This document shows positions 1 through 7,649 of a stretch of 33,836 bases of DNA, one piece after another. The position numbers were made by a program, and so were the translations under genes. Under the pieces are notes generated by a model. The model saw nothing but the letters and a program-made list of their open reading frames with translations. It searched no databases and had not been told where the DNA came from. Origin of the DNA: Mycobacterium sp. 1274756.6 (GTDB lineage: Bacteria > Actinomycetota > Actinomycetes > Mycobacteriales > Mycobacteriaceae); contig NZ_LZLJ01000035.1 of the NCBI RefSeq assembly GCF_001668625.1, positions 1 through 33,836 on the forward strand. The letters are read 5' to 3'. Positions within the stretch are counted from its first letter, which is position 1; every line of letters begins with the position of its first letter.

Positions 1-156
1 CTCGGCCGGGTCGATCACGTCGTCGATCTCGAAGGCGCGGGCGACGTTGAACGCGGTGACGTGCTCCTGGTCGCCCGCGCGGTGCTGGCCGCGACGCTGG
101 CGGCGGCCGGGCCCGACGGGTTCACCGGCAGCGGACGCGTCGTCGACACCTGGTAG
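1..156 (+). CDS. C-terminal fragment of an unidentified protein
   Basis: An open frame enters from the left edge and stops at TAG 154-156, giving the last 51 residues of a protein that ends in VVDTW. The codons have the strong third-position G/C bias of the neighbouring genes, which supports real coding. The fragment is Ala/Val/Leu-rich and contains no motif I recognise. It runs in the same direction as gpsA, but a -10-like hexamer in the 59-bp gap suggests gpsA has its own promoter. I cannot name the family from this piece; the upstream sequence would be needed. Confidence 0.55.
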   Translation, partial: LGRVDHVVDLEGAGDVERGDVLLVARAVLAATLAAAGPDGFTGSGRVVDTW

Positions 157-203
157 CGCCCAACCCGATTGCGCAACCGCCGGTAAACGCACGGCGGCCG
201 CAA

Positions 204-209
204 TACGCT
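204..209 (+). promoter_or_regulatory. -10 hexamer of a leaderless gpsA promoter
   Basis: TACGCT matches the mycobacterial -10 consensus TANNNT and lies 6 nt before the gpsA ATG at 216. Transcription starting about 7 nt below a -10 box would begin at the start codon. No Shine-Dalgarno sequence is present, which agrees with a leaderless mRNA. This is an inference from spacing. Confidence 0.5.
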
Positions 210-215
210 AACGGC

Positions 216-1241
216 ATGTCAGCCGCTCTGCGTAGTCCGAAGGTCGTCGTCCTCGGCGGTGGGTCCTGGGGCACCACCGTCGCCTCCATCTGCGCGCGGC
301 GCGGACCGACGCTGCAGTGGGTGCGGTCGGCCGAGACGGCCGCGGACATCAACACCAACCGCCGCAACGCCCGCTACCTCGGCGACGAGGTGGTGCTGTC
401 GGAGACGCTGCGCGCCACCACCGACTTCTCCGAGGCCGCCCAGAGCGCCGACGTGATCGTGATGGGGGTGCCCTCGCACGGCTTCCGCGGCGTGCTCACC
501 GAGCTGGCCGCCGAACTGCGGCCCTGGGTGCCGGTGGTGTCGCTGGTCAAGGGCCTCGAGCAGGGCACCAACCTGCGGATGTCGCAGATCGTCGAGGAGG
601 TGCTGCCCGGGCACCCGGCCGGCATCCTGGCCGGGCCCAACATCGCCCGGGAGGTGGCCGAGGGGTTCGCCGCCGCGGCGGTGCTGGCCATGCCCGACCA
701 GCACCTCGCCGCCAACCTGGGGAACCTGTTCCGCACCAAGCGGTTCCGCACCTACACCACCGACGATGTGGTCGGGGTGGAGATGGCCGGGGCGCTCAAG
801 AACGTCTACGCGATCGCGGTGGGCATGGGTTACTCGCTGGGGATCGGGGAGAACACCCGCGCGATGGTGATGGCCCGCGCGGTGCGGGAGATGTCCAAGC
901 TCGGGGAGGCGATGGGCGGGCAGCGCGACACCTTCGCCGGGCTGGCTGGGATGGGCGATCTCATCGTCACCTGCACCAGCAAACGCAGCCGCAACCGGCA
1001 CGTCGGCGAGCAGCTCGGCTCCGGCAAGACTGTCGAGGAGATCATCGCCGCGATGAACCAGGTCGCCGAGGGCGTGAAGGCCGCCAGCGTGGTCATGGAG
1101 TTCGCCAACGAATACGGGCTGAACATGCCGATTGCGCGGGAGGTCGACGGCGTGGTCAACCACGGCTCCACAGTCGAGCAGGCCTACCGCGGGCTGATCG
1201 CCGAAACCCCCGGCCATGAGGTGCACGGCAGCGGGTTCTGA
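216..1241 (+). CDS. gpsA: NAD(P)H-dependent glycerol-3-phosphate dehydrogenase
   Basis: This cytosolic enzyme reduces dihydroxyacetone phosphate to sn-glycerol 3-phosphate, the backbone of phospholipids. The 341-residue product has the N-terminal dinucleotide-binding loop VVVLGGGSWGTT (about residues 10-21), the SLVKGLE segment, the ILAGPNIAREV stretch and the substrate-domain signature around GALKNVYAIAVGMGYSLG with its conserved Lys. The length is normal for the family. It corresponds to M. tuberculosis gpdA1 (Rv0564c), which borders the same men cluster. The ATG at 216 is chosen because the Rossmann strand starts about 8 residues later and a -10 hexamer precedes it. The gene converges with the histidine kinase gene, leaving 4 bp between stop codons and no room for a separate terminator. 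Confidence 0.96.
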   Translation: MSAALRSPKVVVLGGGSWGTTVASICARRGPTLQWVRSAETAADINTNRRNARYLGDEVVLSETLRATTDFSEAAQSADVIVMGVPSHGFRGVLTELAAELRPWVPVVSLVKGLEQGTNLRMSQIVEEVLPGHPAGILAGPNIAREVAEGFAAAAVLAMPDQHLAANLGNLFRTKRFRTYTTDDVVGVEMAGALKNVYAIAVGMGYSLGIGENTRAMVMARAVREMSKLGEAMGGQRDTFAGLAGMGDLIVTCTSKRSRNRHVGEQLGSGKTVEEIIAAMNQVAEGVKAASVVMEFANEYGLNMPIAREVDGVVNHGSTVEQAYRGLIAETPGHEVHGSGF

Positions 1242-1245
1242 CCGC

Positions 1246-2691
1246 TCACCGGCCCCGCAGCGGCAGCCGGACCCGAAATGCGGTGCGTCCGCCGCCGGAC
1301 TCGGCGGCCACCACGCCGCGGTGCGCCTCGATGATGGCGGCCACGATGGGCAACCCCAGCCCGCTGCCCTTGGCGGTCCGGGACCGGGACACGTCGGCCT
1401 GTACGAACCGGTCGAACAGGTGCGGCAACAGCTCGGCATCGATGTCGGGCCCGTCGTCGGTGACGGTGAGCTCGACCCAGCCGCCGTCGACGACCACGGC
1501 GGTGTGGACCGTCACCCCGGCCGGGGTGTGCAGCCGGGCGTTGGACAACAGGTTGGAGACCAACTGGTGGATCCGGTGGCGGTCCCCGCGAATCCACACC
1601 GGTTCGTCGGGAAGGCCGGTGGTCCAGGTGTGCTCGGGGCCGGTCACCGCCGCGTCGTGGACCGCGTCGATCACCAGATCGCCCAGGTCGATGTCCTCGG
1701 TGCGCAGATCCTGCCCCTCATCGAGTCGGGAGAGCAGCAACAAGTCCTCCACCAACATCACCATCCGGTGGGCTTCGGCCTCGATGCGGGCCAGGGAGTA
1801 TTCGCTGTTGGGCGGCAGTTGCGCGCTGTCCTGGCGGGTCAGTTCGGCATAGCCCTGGATCACCGCCAGCGGCGTGCGCAGTTCGTGGCTGACGTCGGCG
1901 AGGAACCGCCGCATCCGCCGGTCGGCGGCGGCCAGGTCGGCCAGCGCCGCGTCGACGTTGTCCAGCAGGCGGTTCAGGGTGGAGCCCACGATGCCGACCT
2001 CTTCGGGGTCGGTGGGCTCCACCGGCACCCGGGCGGTGATCCGCCGGTCCGGGTCGGCCAGCGGCAGCGCCGCCACATCCGCGGCGGTGGCCGCGACCCG
2101 GCGCAACGGCCGCAGTGCGTAGCCGACGACCAGGATCGCCCCCAGCGCGGTCGCGGCCAACGCGATCAGGAAGATCACGACGGTGACGACGACTTTGACC
2201 GCCAGCAGCTGGTCGGACGATTTCAGCGACACCGCCGACACCAGCCGGTGGCCGTCGACGGTGCGGCTCTGCACCCGGTAGGAGCCGTCCGAGTCGAGAC
2301 CGACCGTGCGCGCCGGTCCGTCCACCCAGTGCTGGGCTTCCAGTGCGGCGATCACCGCCGGTTCGGCGGGCTGAGCCGCCCCGTCGGAGAACACCGCCGA
2401 TCCCAGCACCCGATCCCCGTCGAGCACCGCGATCAGGTTGCCCGGGGCCTGCCCGACGAAGTGGGTCAGCTGTTCGGGGGTGGCCTGCCCGCGGTTGTCG
2501 GCGTAGGCGTGACTGAAGGCGGCCAACGACCGGGCAAGCTCGGCGTCGGTGATCGCGGTGACGCTGCTGCGCAGACTCAGCACCGAGAACAGCCCCACTG
2601 CCAGCAGGGCGGTGCTGACCACCGCGCACACCCCGATGACCAGTTGCGAGCGAAGCGAACGGGGCCGCCACCACGGCGCGGCGCGGGTCAT
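1246..2691 (-). CDS. Sensor histidine kinase, TcrY-like
   Basis: The product is a 481-residue membrane sensor kinase that should autophosphorylate on His269 and pass the phosphate to the response regulator encoded just upstream. Order of parts: membrane segment about 17-40, extracytoplasmic sensor region about 41-162, second membrane segment about 165-192, HAMP linker, dimerisation/H-box VSHELRTPLAVIQGY (267-281), N-box NLLSNARLHTP, G1 box DDGPDI (412-417) and G2 box GSGLGL (442-447). The G1 box usually reads DxGxG; here the second Gly is Asp416, an oddity that could weaken nucleotide binding. Its start overlaps the regulator stop by 4 bp (ATGA), so the two are probably translationally coupled. 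The closest system I recall is TcrXY of M. tuberculosis; the assignment to that exact system is tentative and the signal is unknown. Confidence 0.88.
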   Translation of the reverse strand: MTRAAPWWRPRSLRSQLVIGVCAVVSTALLAVGLFSVLSLRSSVTAITDAELARSLAAFSHAYADNRGQATPEQLTHFVGQAPGNLIAVLDGDRVLGSAVFSDGAAQPAEPAVIAALEAQHWVDGPARTVGLDSDGSYRVQSRTVDGHRLVSAVSLKSSDQLLAVKVVVTVVIFLIALAATALGAILVVGYALRPLRRVAATAADVAALPLADPDRRITARVPVEPTDPEEVGIVGSTLNRLLDNVDAALADLAAADRRMRRFLADVSHELRTPLAVIQGYAELTRQDSAQLPPNSEYSLARIEAEAHRMVMLVEDLLLLSRLDEGQDLRTEDIDLGDLVIDAVHDAAVTGPEHTWTTGLPDEPVWIRGDRHRIHQLVSNLLSNARLHTPAGVTVHTAVVVDGGWVELTVTDDGPDIDAELLPHLFDRFVQADVSRSRTAKGSGLGLPIVAAIIEAHRGVVAAESGGGRTAFRVRLPLRGR

Positions 2692-3458
2692 CGCGGGGGC
2701 CGTAGCAGGTAGCCGACCCCGCGGACGGTGTGGATCATCGGCTCCCGCTCGGCGTCGATCTTCTTGCGCAGATAGGAGATGTACAGGTCGACGATGCCGG
2801 TCCGGCCGTTGAAACCGTAATTCCAGACCTGTTCGAGAATCTCGGTACGGCTCAACGCCCGGTTCGGGTTTCGCATCATGAACCGCAGAAGATCGAATTC
2901 TGTTGCCGTGAGTGCGATCTCGACATCGTTCCGGCTGACCTCTCGGCTGGCGCTGACCAGAATCAACTCACCGACCGTGAGTACCTCGTCGGCCGGGGTC
3001 GCCATCCGGTCGGACCGGCGCAGCAGTCCGCGCAGGCGCGCCACCAACTCTTCGAGGCTGAACGGCTTGGTCATGTAGTCGTCGGCGCCGGCCGTCAGGC
3101 CCGCGACCCGGTCCATCACCGAATCGCGGGCGGTGAGAAACAAGATCGGCGTGTAGGTTTCGGCTTCGCGCACCCGCGCCAGCACTCTGAGCCCGTCGAT
3201 GTCGGGCAGCATGATGTCGAGCACCAGCACATCCGGTCCGATGTCGGCCATCTTCCGGAACGCGTCCTGGCCGTCGTGGGCGACGTCGACCTGCCACCCC
3301 TCGTAGCGCAGTGCGCGTTCGACCAGATTGGTCAACTCCGGTTCGTCATCGACGAGCAATACCCGGATCGGCGAGCCGTCGGCGCGCCGCATCGGAGGCA
3401 ACTGACCCAGGATCGCCTGCCGTGGGCCCGGAACGTACCCACCCTGCGTCGTCGCCAT
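2688..3458 (-). CDS. OmpR-family response regulator, TcrX-like
   Basis: This cytosolic transcription factor has an N-terminal receiver domain and a C-terminal winged-helix DNA-binding domain. The acidic pocket VDDEP, the phosphoacceptor Asp in VLVLDIMLPD (Asp81 with this start), the Thr in LTARDS and the Lys in TKPFS are all present. The effector domain carries LTATEFDLLRFMM and ends with the recognition segment YISYLRKKID and the RGVGYLL wing. The segment beginning MRRADGSPIRVLLVDDEPE (ATG at 3392) resembles the start of TcrX as I recall it, so translation could begin there. I chose ATG 3458; a longer version from TTG 3488 is weaker. The gene is the first of a two-gene operon with the kinase. 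A direct repeat at 3500-3516 is a plausible autoregulatory site. Confidence 0.92.
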   Translation of the reverse strand: MATTQGGYVPGPRQAILGQLPPMRRADGSPIRVLLVDDEPELTNLVERALRYEGWQVDVAHDGQDAFRKMADIGPDVLVLDIMLPDIDGLRVLARVREAETYTPILFLTARDSVMDRVAGLTAGADDYMTKPFSLEELVARLRGLLRRSDRMATPADEVLTVGELILVSASREVSRNDVEIALTATEFDLLRFMMRNPNRALSRTEILEQVWNYGFNGRTGIVDLYISYLRKKIDAEREPMIHTVRGVGYLLRPPR

Positions 3459-3499
3459 GACCACATTCTGCGGTGACGAAACCTCCAACTGCCATTTCG

Positions 3500-3516
3500 T
3501 TCACGAAGAATTCACG
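3500..3516 (-). promoter_or_regulatory. Direct-repeat box, possible response-regulator site
   Basis: On the minus strand the sequence reads CGTGAA, five bases, CGTGAA. The two identical hexamers are exactly 11 bp apart, the one-helical-turn spacing used by tandem OmpR/PhoB-type dimers. The box lies 42-58 nt upstream of the response-regulator start and in the spacer shared with the divergent sulP gene, so it could serve autoregulation, sulP control, or both. No experimental motif is known to me for this site. Confidence 0.4.
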
Positions 3517-3565
3517 TTCGGCGGTCGAGATGTGGCCGTCGTCACCACTTCCATATGAGTTTTCT

Positions 3566-5185
3566 ATGCAACTGGATTCCCGGTTTGCGGCTGCGGATTC
3601 GCATTGCCTAACGTCGCACCCGAAATCCCGCATAAAGGGTTGGCTTGCAATCGAATTCATATACGCTCGGGAGCATCTCATTCAGACACTGAACGATCCG
3701 GTCGCGACAATCGGTCGGCCCACGTCTCCCCCCGATCGGCTGCGCCCGATCCTTCGCTATGACCTGCCCGCCTCGCTGGTCGTCTTCCTGGTGGCCTTAC
3801 CGCTGTCGCTGGGAATCGCCATCGCCTCCGACGCCCCGGTGCTGGCCGGCCTGATCTCCGCCATCGTCGGCGGTGTGGTGGGCGGCGCACTGGGCGGCTC
3901 GGTCGTGCAGGTCAGCGGCCCGGCCGCCGGCCTGACCGTGATCGTCGCGGGCCTGGTCGCCGAGTTCGGTTGGGCGGTCACCTGTGCGATCACCGCGGCG
4001 GCCGGCGTGGTGCAGGTGCTGTTCGGGTTGAGCCGGGTGGCCCGGTTCGCGCTGGCCATCTCCCCGGTCGTGGTTCAGGCGATGCTCGCCGGCATCGGGA
4101 TCACAATCGCCTTGCAGCAGGCGCATGTGCTGCTCGGGGGGTGGTCGCGCAGCTCGGCGTGGGAGAACCTGACCGCGCTGCCCGCTCAGCTCGCTTCGGT
4201 CGAGGTCGCCAGCCTGGTGCTGGGGGCGCTGGTCATCGCCACCATGCTCGGGTGGCGGTGGGTGCCGGGCCGGCTGGGGCAGTTGCCGAGTCCGCTGGTC
4301 GCCGTCGTCGGGGTGACCTTGCTGTCGGTGCTGGTGCCGCTGGACGTCGCGCGGATCCGGCTCGACGGCTCGCTGCTGGACGCCGTGCAGCTACCGAGCC
4401 TGCCCGACGGGCAGTGGGGCGCGGTGGCGGTCGGGGTGATGACCGTCGCCCTGATCGCCAGCATCGAGAGCCTGCTGTCGGCGGTCGCCGTCGACCGGAT
4501 GCACACCGGCCCGCGCACCAATGTCGATCGTGAACTGGTGGGTCAGGGGTCTGCGAACATCGCGGCCGGGATGCTCGGCGGGTTGCCGATCACCGGGGTG
4601 ATCGTGCGCAGCGCGACCAACGTGGGCGCGGGCGCGCGCTCCCGCGCTTCGACGATTCTGCACGGCTGCTGGGTGCTGCTGTTCGCGCTGCCGTTCTGCG
4701 CGCTGATCGAGCGGGTTCCGACCGCGGCGCTGGCGGGGCTGTTGATCGTCATCGGGCTGCGGCTGGTCAAGCCCGCCGAGATCCGCTCCGCCGAGCGGAC
4801 CGGCAACATGTCGGTCTATCTGGTCACCGTGTTCGGGGTGGTGTTCGTCAACCTGCTCGCCGGGGTGGTGATCGGCCTGGTGTTGGCGATCACGCTGACC
4901 GGCTGGCGGGTGGTGCGCGTCCGGGTCACCGCAGAGCCCGTCGGCGACGAGCGCTGGCTGGTGCGGATCGAAGGCGCGTGCACCTTTTTGTCGCTGCCCC
5001 GGCTCACCGCGGTGCTGGGCGCACTGCCCGCCGGCAGCACGGTCACACTGGAGCTGTCGGTGATCTTCATCGACCACGCCGCGCAGGAGGCGATCGCCGA
5101 CTGGCAGCGGCAGCACGCCGCGCTGGGCGGCACCGTCCGCCGCGCCGACCGTGCCGGGGTGGCGGTCAGTCGGTTTCGATGCTGA
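3566..5185 (+). CDS. SulP-family inorganic anion transporter with STAS domain
   Basis: The product is a polytopic inner-membrane anion permease of the SLC26/SulP family. Hydrophobic segments start near LPASLVVFLVALPLSLGIAIA and continue to LAGVVIGLVLAITL, about 10-12 spans. The family signature VSGPAAGLTVIVAGLV is present in the first third. The C-terminal 90 residues form a short STAS-like domain (VRIEGACTFLSLPRLTAVL and the later FIDHAAQEAI). Candidate substrates are sulfate or bicarbonate; the sequence does not decide. The start is uncertain: bases 3473-3690 are much more AT-rich than the rest of the gene, so ATG 3566 may be too early. An ATT codon at 3680 preceded by GGGAG at the right distance is an alternative. 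The 3' end overlaps the convergent XRE gene by 20 bp. Confidence 0.85.
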   Translation: MQLDSRFAAADSHCLTSHPKSRIKGWLAIEFIYAREHLIQTLNDPVATIGRPTSPPDRLRPILRYDLPASLVVFLVALPLSLGIAIASDAPVLAGLISAIVGGVVGGALGGSVVQVSGPAAGLTVIVAGLVAEFGWAVTCAITAAAGVVQVLFGLSRVARFALAISPVVVQAMLAGIGITIALQQAHVLLGGWSRSSAWENLTALPAQLASVEVASLVLGALVIATMLGWRWVPGRLGQLPSPLVAVVGVTLLSVLVPLDVARIRLDGSLLDAVQLPSLPDGQWGAVAVGVMTVALIASIESLLSAVAVDRMHTGPRTNVDRELVGQGSANIAAGMLGGLPITGVIVRSATNVGAGARSRASTILHGCWVLLFALPFCALIERVPTAALAGLLIVIGLRLVKPAEIRSAERTGNMSVYLVTVFGVVFVNLLAGVVIGLVLAITLTGWRVVRVRVTAEPVGDERWLVRIEGACTFLSLPRLTAVLGALPAGSTVTLELSVIFIDHAAQEAIADWQRQHAALGGTVRRADRAGVAVSRFRC

Positions 5186-5420
5186 TGTGTAGCCGCTTGC
5201 CGCACGCCTCGGCAAGCCGCTTGAGGGTGTCGATGCCCGGCGTGCGCGACCCGCTCTCGTAGGAGGCGATCGCCGACTGGCTCGTCCCCATCGCGTCGGC
5301 CAGATCCGATTGGGTCAGGCCGGCGCCGGCGCGGGTGACGTAGACCAGCTGGCCGAGGTTGGTCGACCAGCCGGCGTCGCGATACGCCGAGTCGTAGAAT
5401 TCCGGTTCGGGCTGGGTCAT
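5166..5420 (-). CDS. Small XRE/HTH_3 transcriptional regulator
   Basis: This 84-residue protein is a single Cro/C1-type helix-turn-helix domain. The core runs from GLTQSDLADAMGTSQSAIASYESGSRTP (about residues 35-62), followed by IDTLKRLAEACGKRL. It resembles antitoxins of the HigA type and phage-like repressors, but no toxin gene lies beside it. ATG 5420 is chosen over TTG/GTG alternatives upstream because AGGGGG sits 6-7 nt before it. A palindrome at 5462-5477 overlaps the expected promoter and is the natural candidate for its own operator. The target genes are unknown. Its stop overlaps the end of sulP on the other strand. Confidence 0.85.
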   Translation of the reverse strand: MTQPEPEFYDSAYRDAGWSTNLGQLVYVTRAGAGLTQSDLADAMGTSQSAIASYESGSRTPGIDTLKRLAEACGKRLHISIETD

Positions 5421-5447
5421 GACGACCCCCTTTATCGTCGACGGCAC

Positions 5448-5453
5448 ACAATA
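5448..5453 (-). promoter_or_regulatory. -10 hexamer of the XRE gene promoter
   Basis: On the minus strand TATTGT fits TANNNT. A start site about 7 nt downstream gives a leader near 20 nt that contains the AGGGGG ribosome-binding site. The -35 region would fall at about 5471-5476, inside the palindrome, which would let a bound repressor block polymerase. Confidence 0.4.
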
Positions 5454-5461
5454 CCGCCAGC

Positions 5462-5477
5462 ATATCTAGTTAGATAT
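5462..5477. promoter_or_regulatory. Palindromic operator candidate of the XRE gene
   Basis: ATATCTA, GT, TAGATAT is a perfect 7-bp inverted repeat with a 2-bp spacer. It is strikingly AT-rich for this genome and lies 42-57 nt upstream of the XRE start. XRE dimers typically bind short-spaced palindromes of this size, so autoregulation is the simplest reading. Confidence 0.55.
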
Positions 5478-5548
5478 ATTTTGGCTAGGGTTTCTCCGTT
5501 AAATACCCTGCTCAGCGCCGCTTGCGCCCGGGCTCGGGTAGCTGCGCG

Positions 5549-5611
5549 TCGCGAATGCAGAATGAGGTAGCAAAAACGCGGAATCCACCGCCCAGGAATG
5601 TGCATTCGCGA
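5549..5611. repeat. 11-bp inverted repeat around a 41-bp spacer
   Basis: TCGCGAATGCA at 5549-5559 is the exact reverse complement of TGCATTCGCGA at 5601-5611. The element lies in the 272-bp gap (5421-5692) between the end of htpX and the XRE gene. I see no credible gene in that gap. The arms could be paired operator half-sites or a loose terminator for htpX; the spacer is long for a terminator. Confidence 0.6.
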
Positions 5612-5692
5612 ACAATTTCGTCGATCGTGCGGTAATGGCGCGATCCGCACCCCACACCGCAGCCGCCCAAAACCGTCGGCGCCGCCGCCGGG

Positions 5693-6553
5693 TTACGAGC
5701 GCGCCATCTCCTCGAGGCGGCGGATCCGGTCGGCGATCGGCGGGTGGGTGGAGAACATGGCGCCGAGGCGCTCGCCGGCGCGGAACGGGTTGGCGATCAT
5801 CAGGTGCGACTGGTTGGCGAACTCCGGCTCCGGCGGCAGCGGCGCGGCCTGCACCCCCGCGGAGATCTTGCGCAACGCGGAGGCCAGGGCGAGCGGGTCA
5901 CCAGTGAGCTCCGCACCGGACTGGTCGGCCTGGTACTCGCGGGACCGGGAGACCGCCATCTTGACGACGGTGGCCGCGATCGGGCCGAGCAGCGACACCA
6001 GCAGCAGCCCGAACGGGTTGGAGCCTTCCCGGTTGCCGCCGAACATCCCGGCGAACATCGCCATGTTGGCCAGACCGGTGATGATCGAGGCCAGCGCCCC
6101 GGCCACACACGAGATCAGGATGTCGCGGTTGTAGACGTGGGAGAGCTCGTGGCCGAGCACCGCGCGCAGCTCCCGCTCGTCGAGGATGTCGAGGATCCCG
6201 GTGGTGCAGCACACCGCGGCGTTGCGCGGGTTGCGTCCGGTGGCGAACGCGTTGGGGGCGTTGGTGTCGCTGATGTACAGCCGCGGCATGGGCTGGTGGG
6301 CGACGGTGGCCAGCTCCCGCACGATCTTGTACATGACCGGGGCCTGCACCTCGGTGACCGGCTGGGCGCGCATCGCGCGCAGCGCCAGCTTGTCGCTGTT
6401 GAAGTAGGAGTAGAAGTTCATGCCGACGGCGAGGAGCACCGCGATCCACATCGCGGTACGGCCGAACATCGATCCGACGGCGACGATCAGCCCGGACATC
6501 ACCACCAGCAGGGCGAACGTTTTGAACGTGTTGTGGTGTGGATGCCAGGTCAT
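5693..6553 (-). CDS. htpX: Membrane zinc metalloprotease HtpX
   Basis: HtpX is an M48-family inner-membrane protease that degrades misfolded membrane proteins under stress. The 286-residue product has two N-terminal membrane segments (about residues 12-30 and 33-50), the zinc motif HELSH (His135, Glu136, His139), a further membrane region about 145-205 and the third ligand region [13 protein letters not shown] (about 208-220). The length is normal for the family. The start is supported by AAGGAGG 6 nt before the ATG, one of the few strong ribosome-binding sites in the window. It corresponds to M. tuberculosis Rv0563 and follows grcC1 in the same direction with a 63-bp gap. Confidence 0.96.
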   Translation of the reverse strand: MTWHPHHNTFKTFALLVVMSGLIVAVGSMFGRTAMWIAVLLAVGMNFYSYFNSDKLALRAMRAQPVTEVQAPVMYKIVRELATVAHQPMPRLYISDTNAPNAFATGRNPRNAAVCCTTGILDILDERELRAVLGHELSHVYNRDILISCVAGALASIITGLANMAMFAGMFGGNREGSNPFGLLLVSLLGPIAATVVKMAVSRSREYQADQSGAELTGDPLALASALRKISAGVQAAPLPPEPEFANQSHLMIANPFRAGERLGAMFSTHPPIADRIRRLEEMARS

Positions 6554-6616
6554 CGGCTGCCTCCTTGCGAACCTTCCGCTGGGTTAACGCGGTCGGGGGC
6601 GCGGAGGTTCCGTGGC

Positions 6617-7627
6617 TCAACCGTGGCGGGTCACCGTGTAGTCGACCAGGGTGGCCAGCGCGTCGCGGCCGGCGCCCGCGGGCAGCAGCGCCAGCTCGTC
6701 GCGGGCGCGCTGGGCGTAGCCGGCCACCGTCTGCTTGGCGCGGTCCATGCCCGGGGAGCGCCGCAGCAAGGTCAGGGCCTCCTCGACGCGGGCGTCGTCA
6801 TCGTCGAGGGGGCGGACCAGCAGCTCACGCAGCCGGTCGGCGTCGGGCCCGGACTCGTCGAGGGCGTAGAGGACCGGCAGGGTGTGCACGCCTTCGCGCA
6901 GGTCGGTGCCGGGCAGCTTGCCCGACTCGTCGGGGTCGCTGGCGATGTCGATGATGTCGTCGGAGATCTGGAAGGCGGTGCCGACGATGCCGCCCAACCG
7001 GGACAGCCGCTCCACCTGCTCGGCGTCGGCGCCGGAGAACGTCGCGCCGAACCGGCCCGACGCCGCGATCAGGCAGGCGGTCTTCTCGTAGACCACCTTC
7101 AGGTAGTGCTCGACGGGGTCGGTGCCCGCGGCCGGGCCGCGGGTCTCGCGCATCTGACCGGTGACCAGTTCGGCGAACGTCTCGGCGATCACCCGCACCG
7201 CGTCGGGGCCCAGCCGCGACACCAGCCGCGAGGCGGTGGCGAACAGGTAGTCCCCGGCCAGGATCGCGATGCTGTTGCTCCAGCGGGCGTTGGCGCTCTG
7301 CGCGCCGCGCCGCAGCTCCGCATCGTCCATCACGTCGTCGTGGTACAGGGTGGCCAGGTGCACCAGCTCGATCACCGCGCCGGCCACCGTCACCTGCCAG
7401 GCGTCGGGCTCGGGGCCCAGCTGGGCGGCGAGCACGGTGAACAGCGGACGGAACCGTTTGCCGCCGGCCTCGAACAGGTGCAGCACCGCCTCGGTCATCA
7501 ACGCGTCGGCGCCGCGCAGCTCGGTGTCCATCAGCTGCTCGATACGGTCCACCCCGTCGCGCACGCCGGCGGCGAAAGCGGGGTCGCCCAGGTCGACGCC
7601 CGCGACCACGTTCACCGGTGTGTTCAC
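6617..7627 (-). CDS. grcC1: Polyprenyl diphosphate synthase GrcC1
   Basis: This trans-isoprenyl diphosphate synthase condenses isopentenyl diphosphate units onto an allylic primer; in this locus a role in the menaquinone side chain is plausible. The 336-residue product contains GGKRFRP (about 55-61), the first Asp-rich motif DDVMD (97-101) and the second DDIID (223-227), with a Lys-containing segment VYEKTACL between them. GTG 7627 is chosen because the protein then has about the size of Rv0562 and begins like it, and because TATGTT lies 6 nt upstream. The gene is divergent from menJ; the starts are only 22 bp apart, so the two promoters must overlap. Confidence 0.93.
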   Translation of the reverse strand: MNTPVNVVAGVDLGDPAFAAGVRDGVDRIEQLMDTELRGADALMTEAVLHLFEAGGKRFRPLFTVLAAQLGPEPDAWQVTVAGAVIELVHLATLYHDDVMDDAELRRGAQSANARWSNSIAILAGDYLFATASRLVSRLGPDAVRVIAETFAELVTGQMRETRGPAAGTDPVEHYLKVVYEKTACLIAASGRFGATFSGADAEQVERLSRLGGIVGTAFQISDDIIDIASDPDESGKLPGTDLREGVHTLPVLYALDESGPDADRLRELLVRPLDDDDARVEEALTLLRRSPGMDRAKQTVAGYAQRARDELALLPAGAGRDALATLVDYTVTRHG

Positions 7628-7633
7628 GGCTCC

Positions 7634-7639
7634 AACATA
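7634..7639 (-). promoter_or_regulatory. -10 hexamer of a leaderless grcC1 promoter
   Basis: TATGTT on the minus strand fits TANNNT and is 6 nt from the GTG start. On the plus strand CATACT at 7636-7641 may serve menJ in the opposite direction, so divergent polymerases would compete for the same bases. Confidence 0.5.
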
Positions 7640-7649
7640 CTGGGGAGCC

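Noticed and set aside
5432..5650. 72-codon minus-strand frame upstream of the XRE gene
   Set aside because: It contains both inverted repeats, shows no codon bias and has no homology that I recognise.
5421..5692. Possible toxin partner for the XRE protein
   Set aside because: I read all frames in this gap; the only candidates are short, Arg-rich and cross the promoter and palindromes. None resembles a HigB, RelE or PIN toxin.
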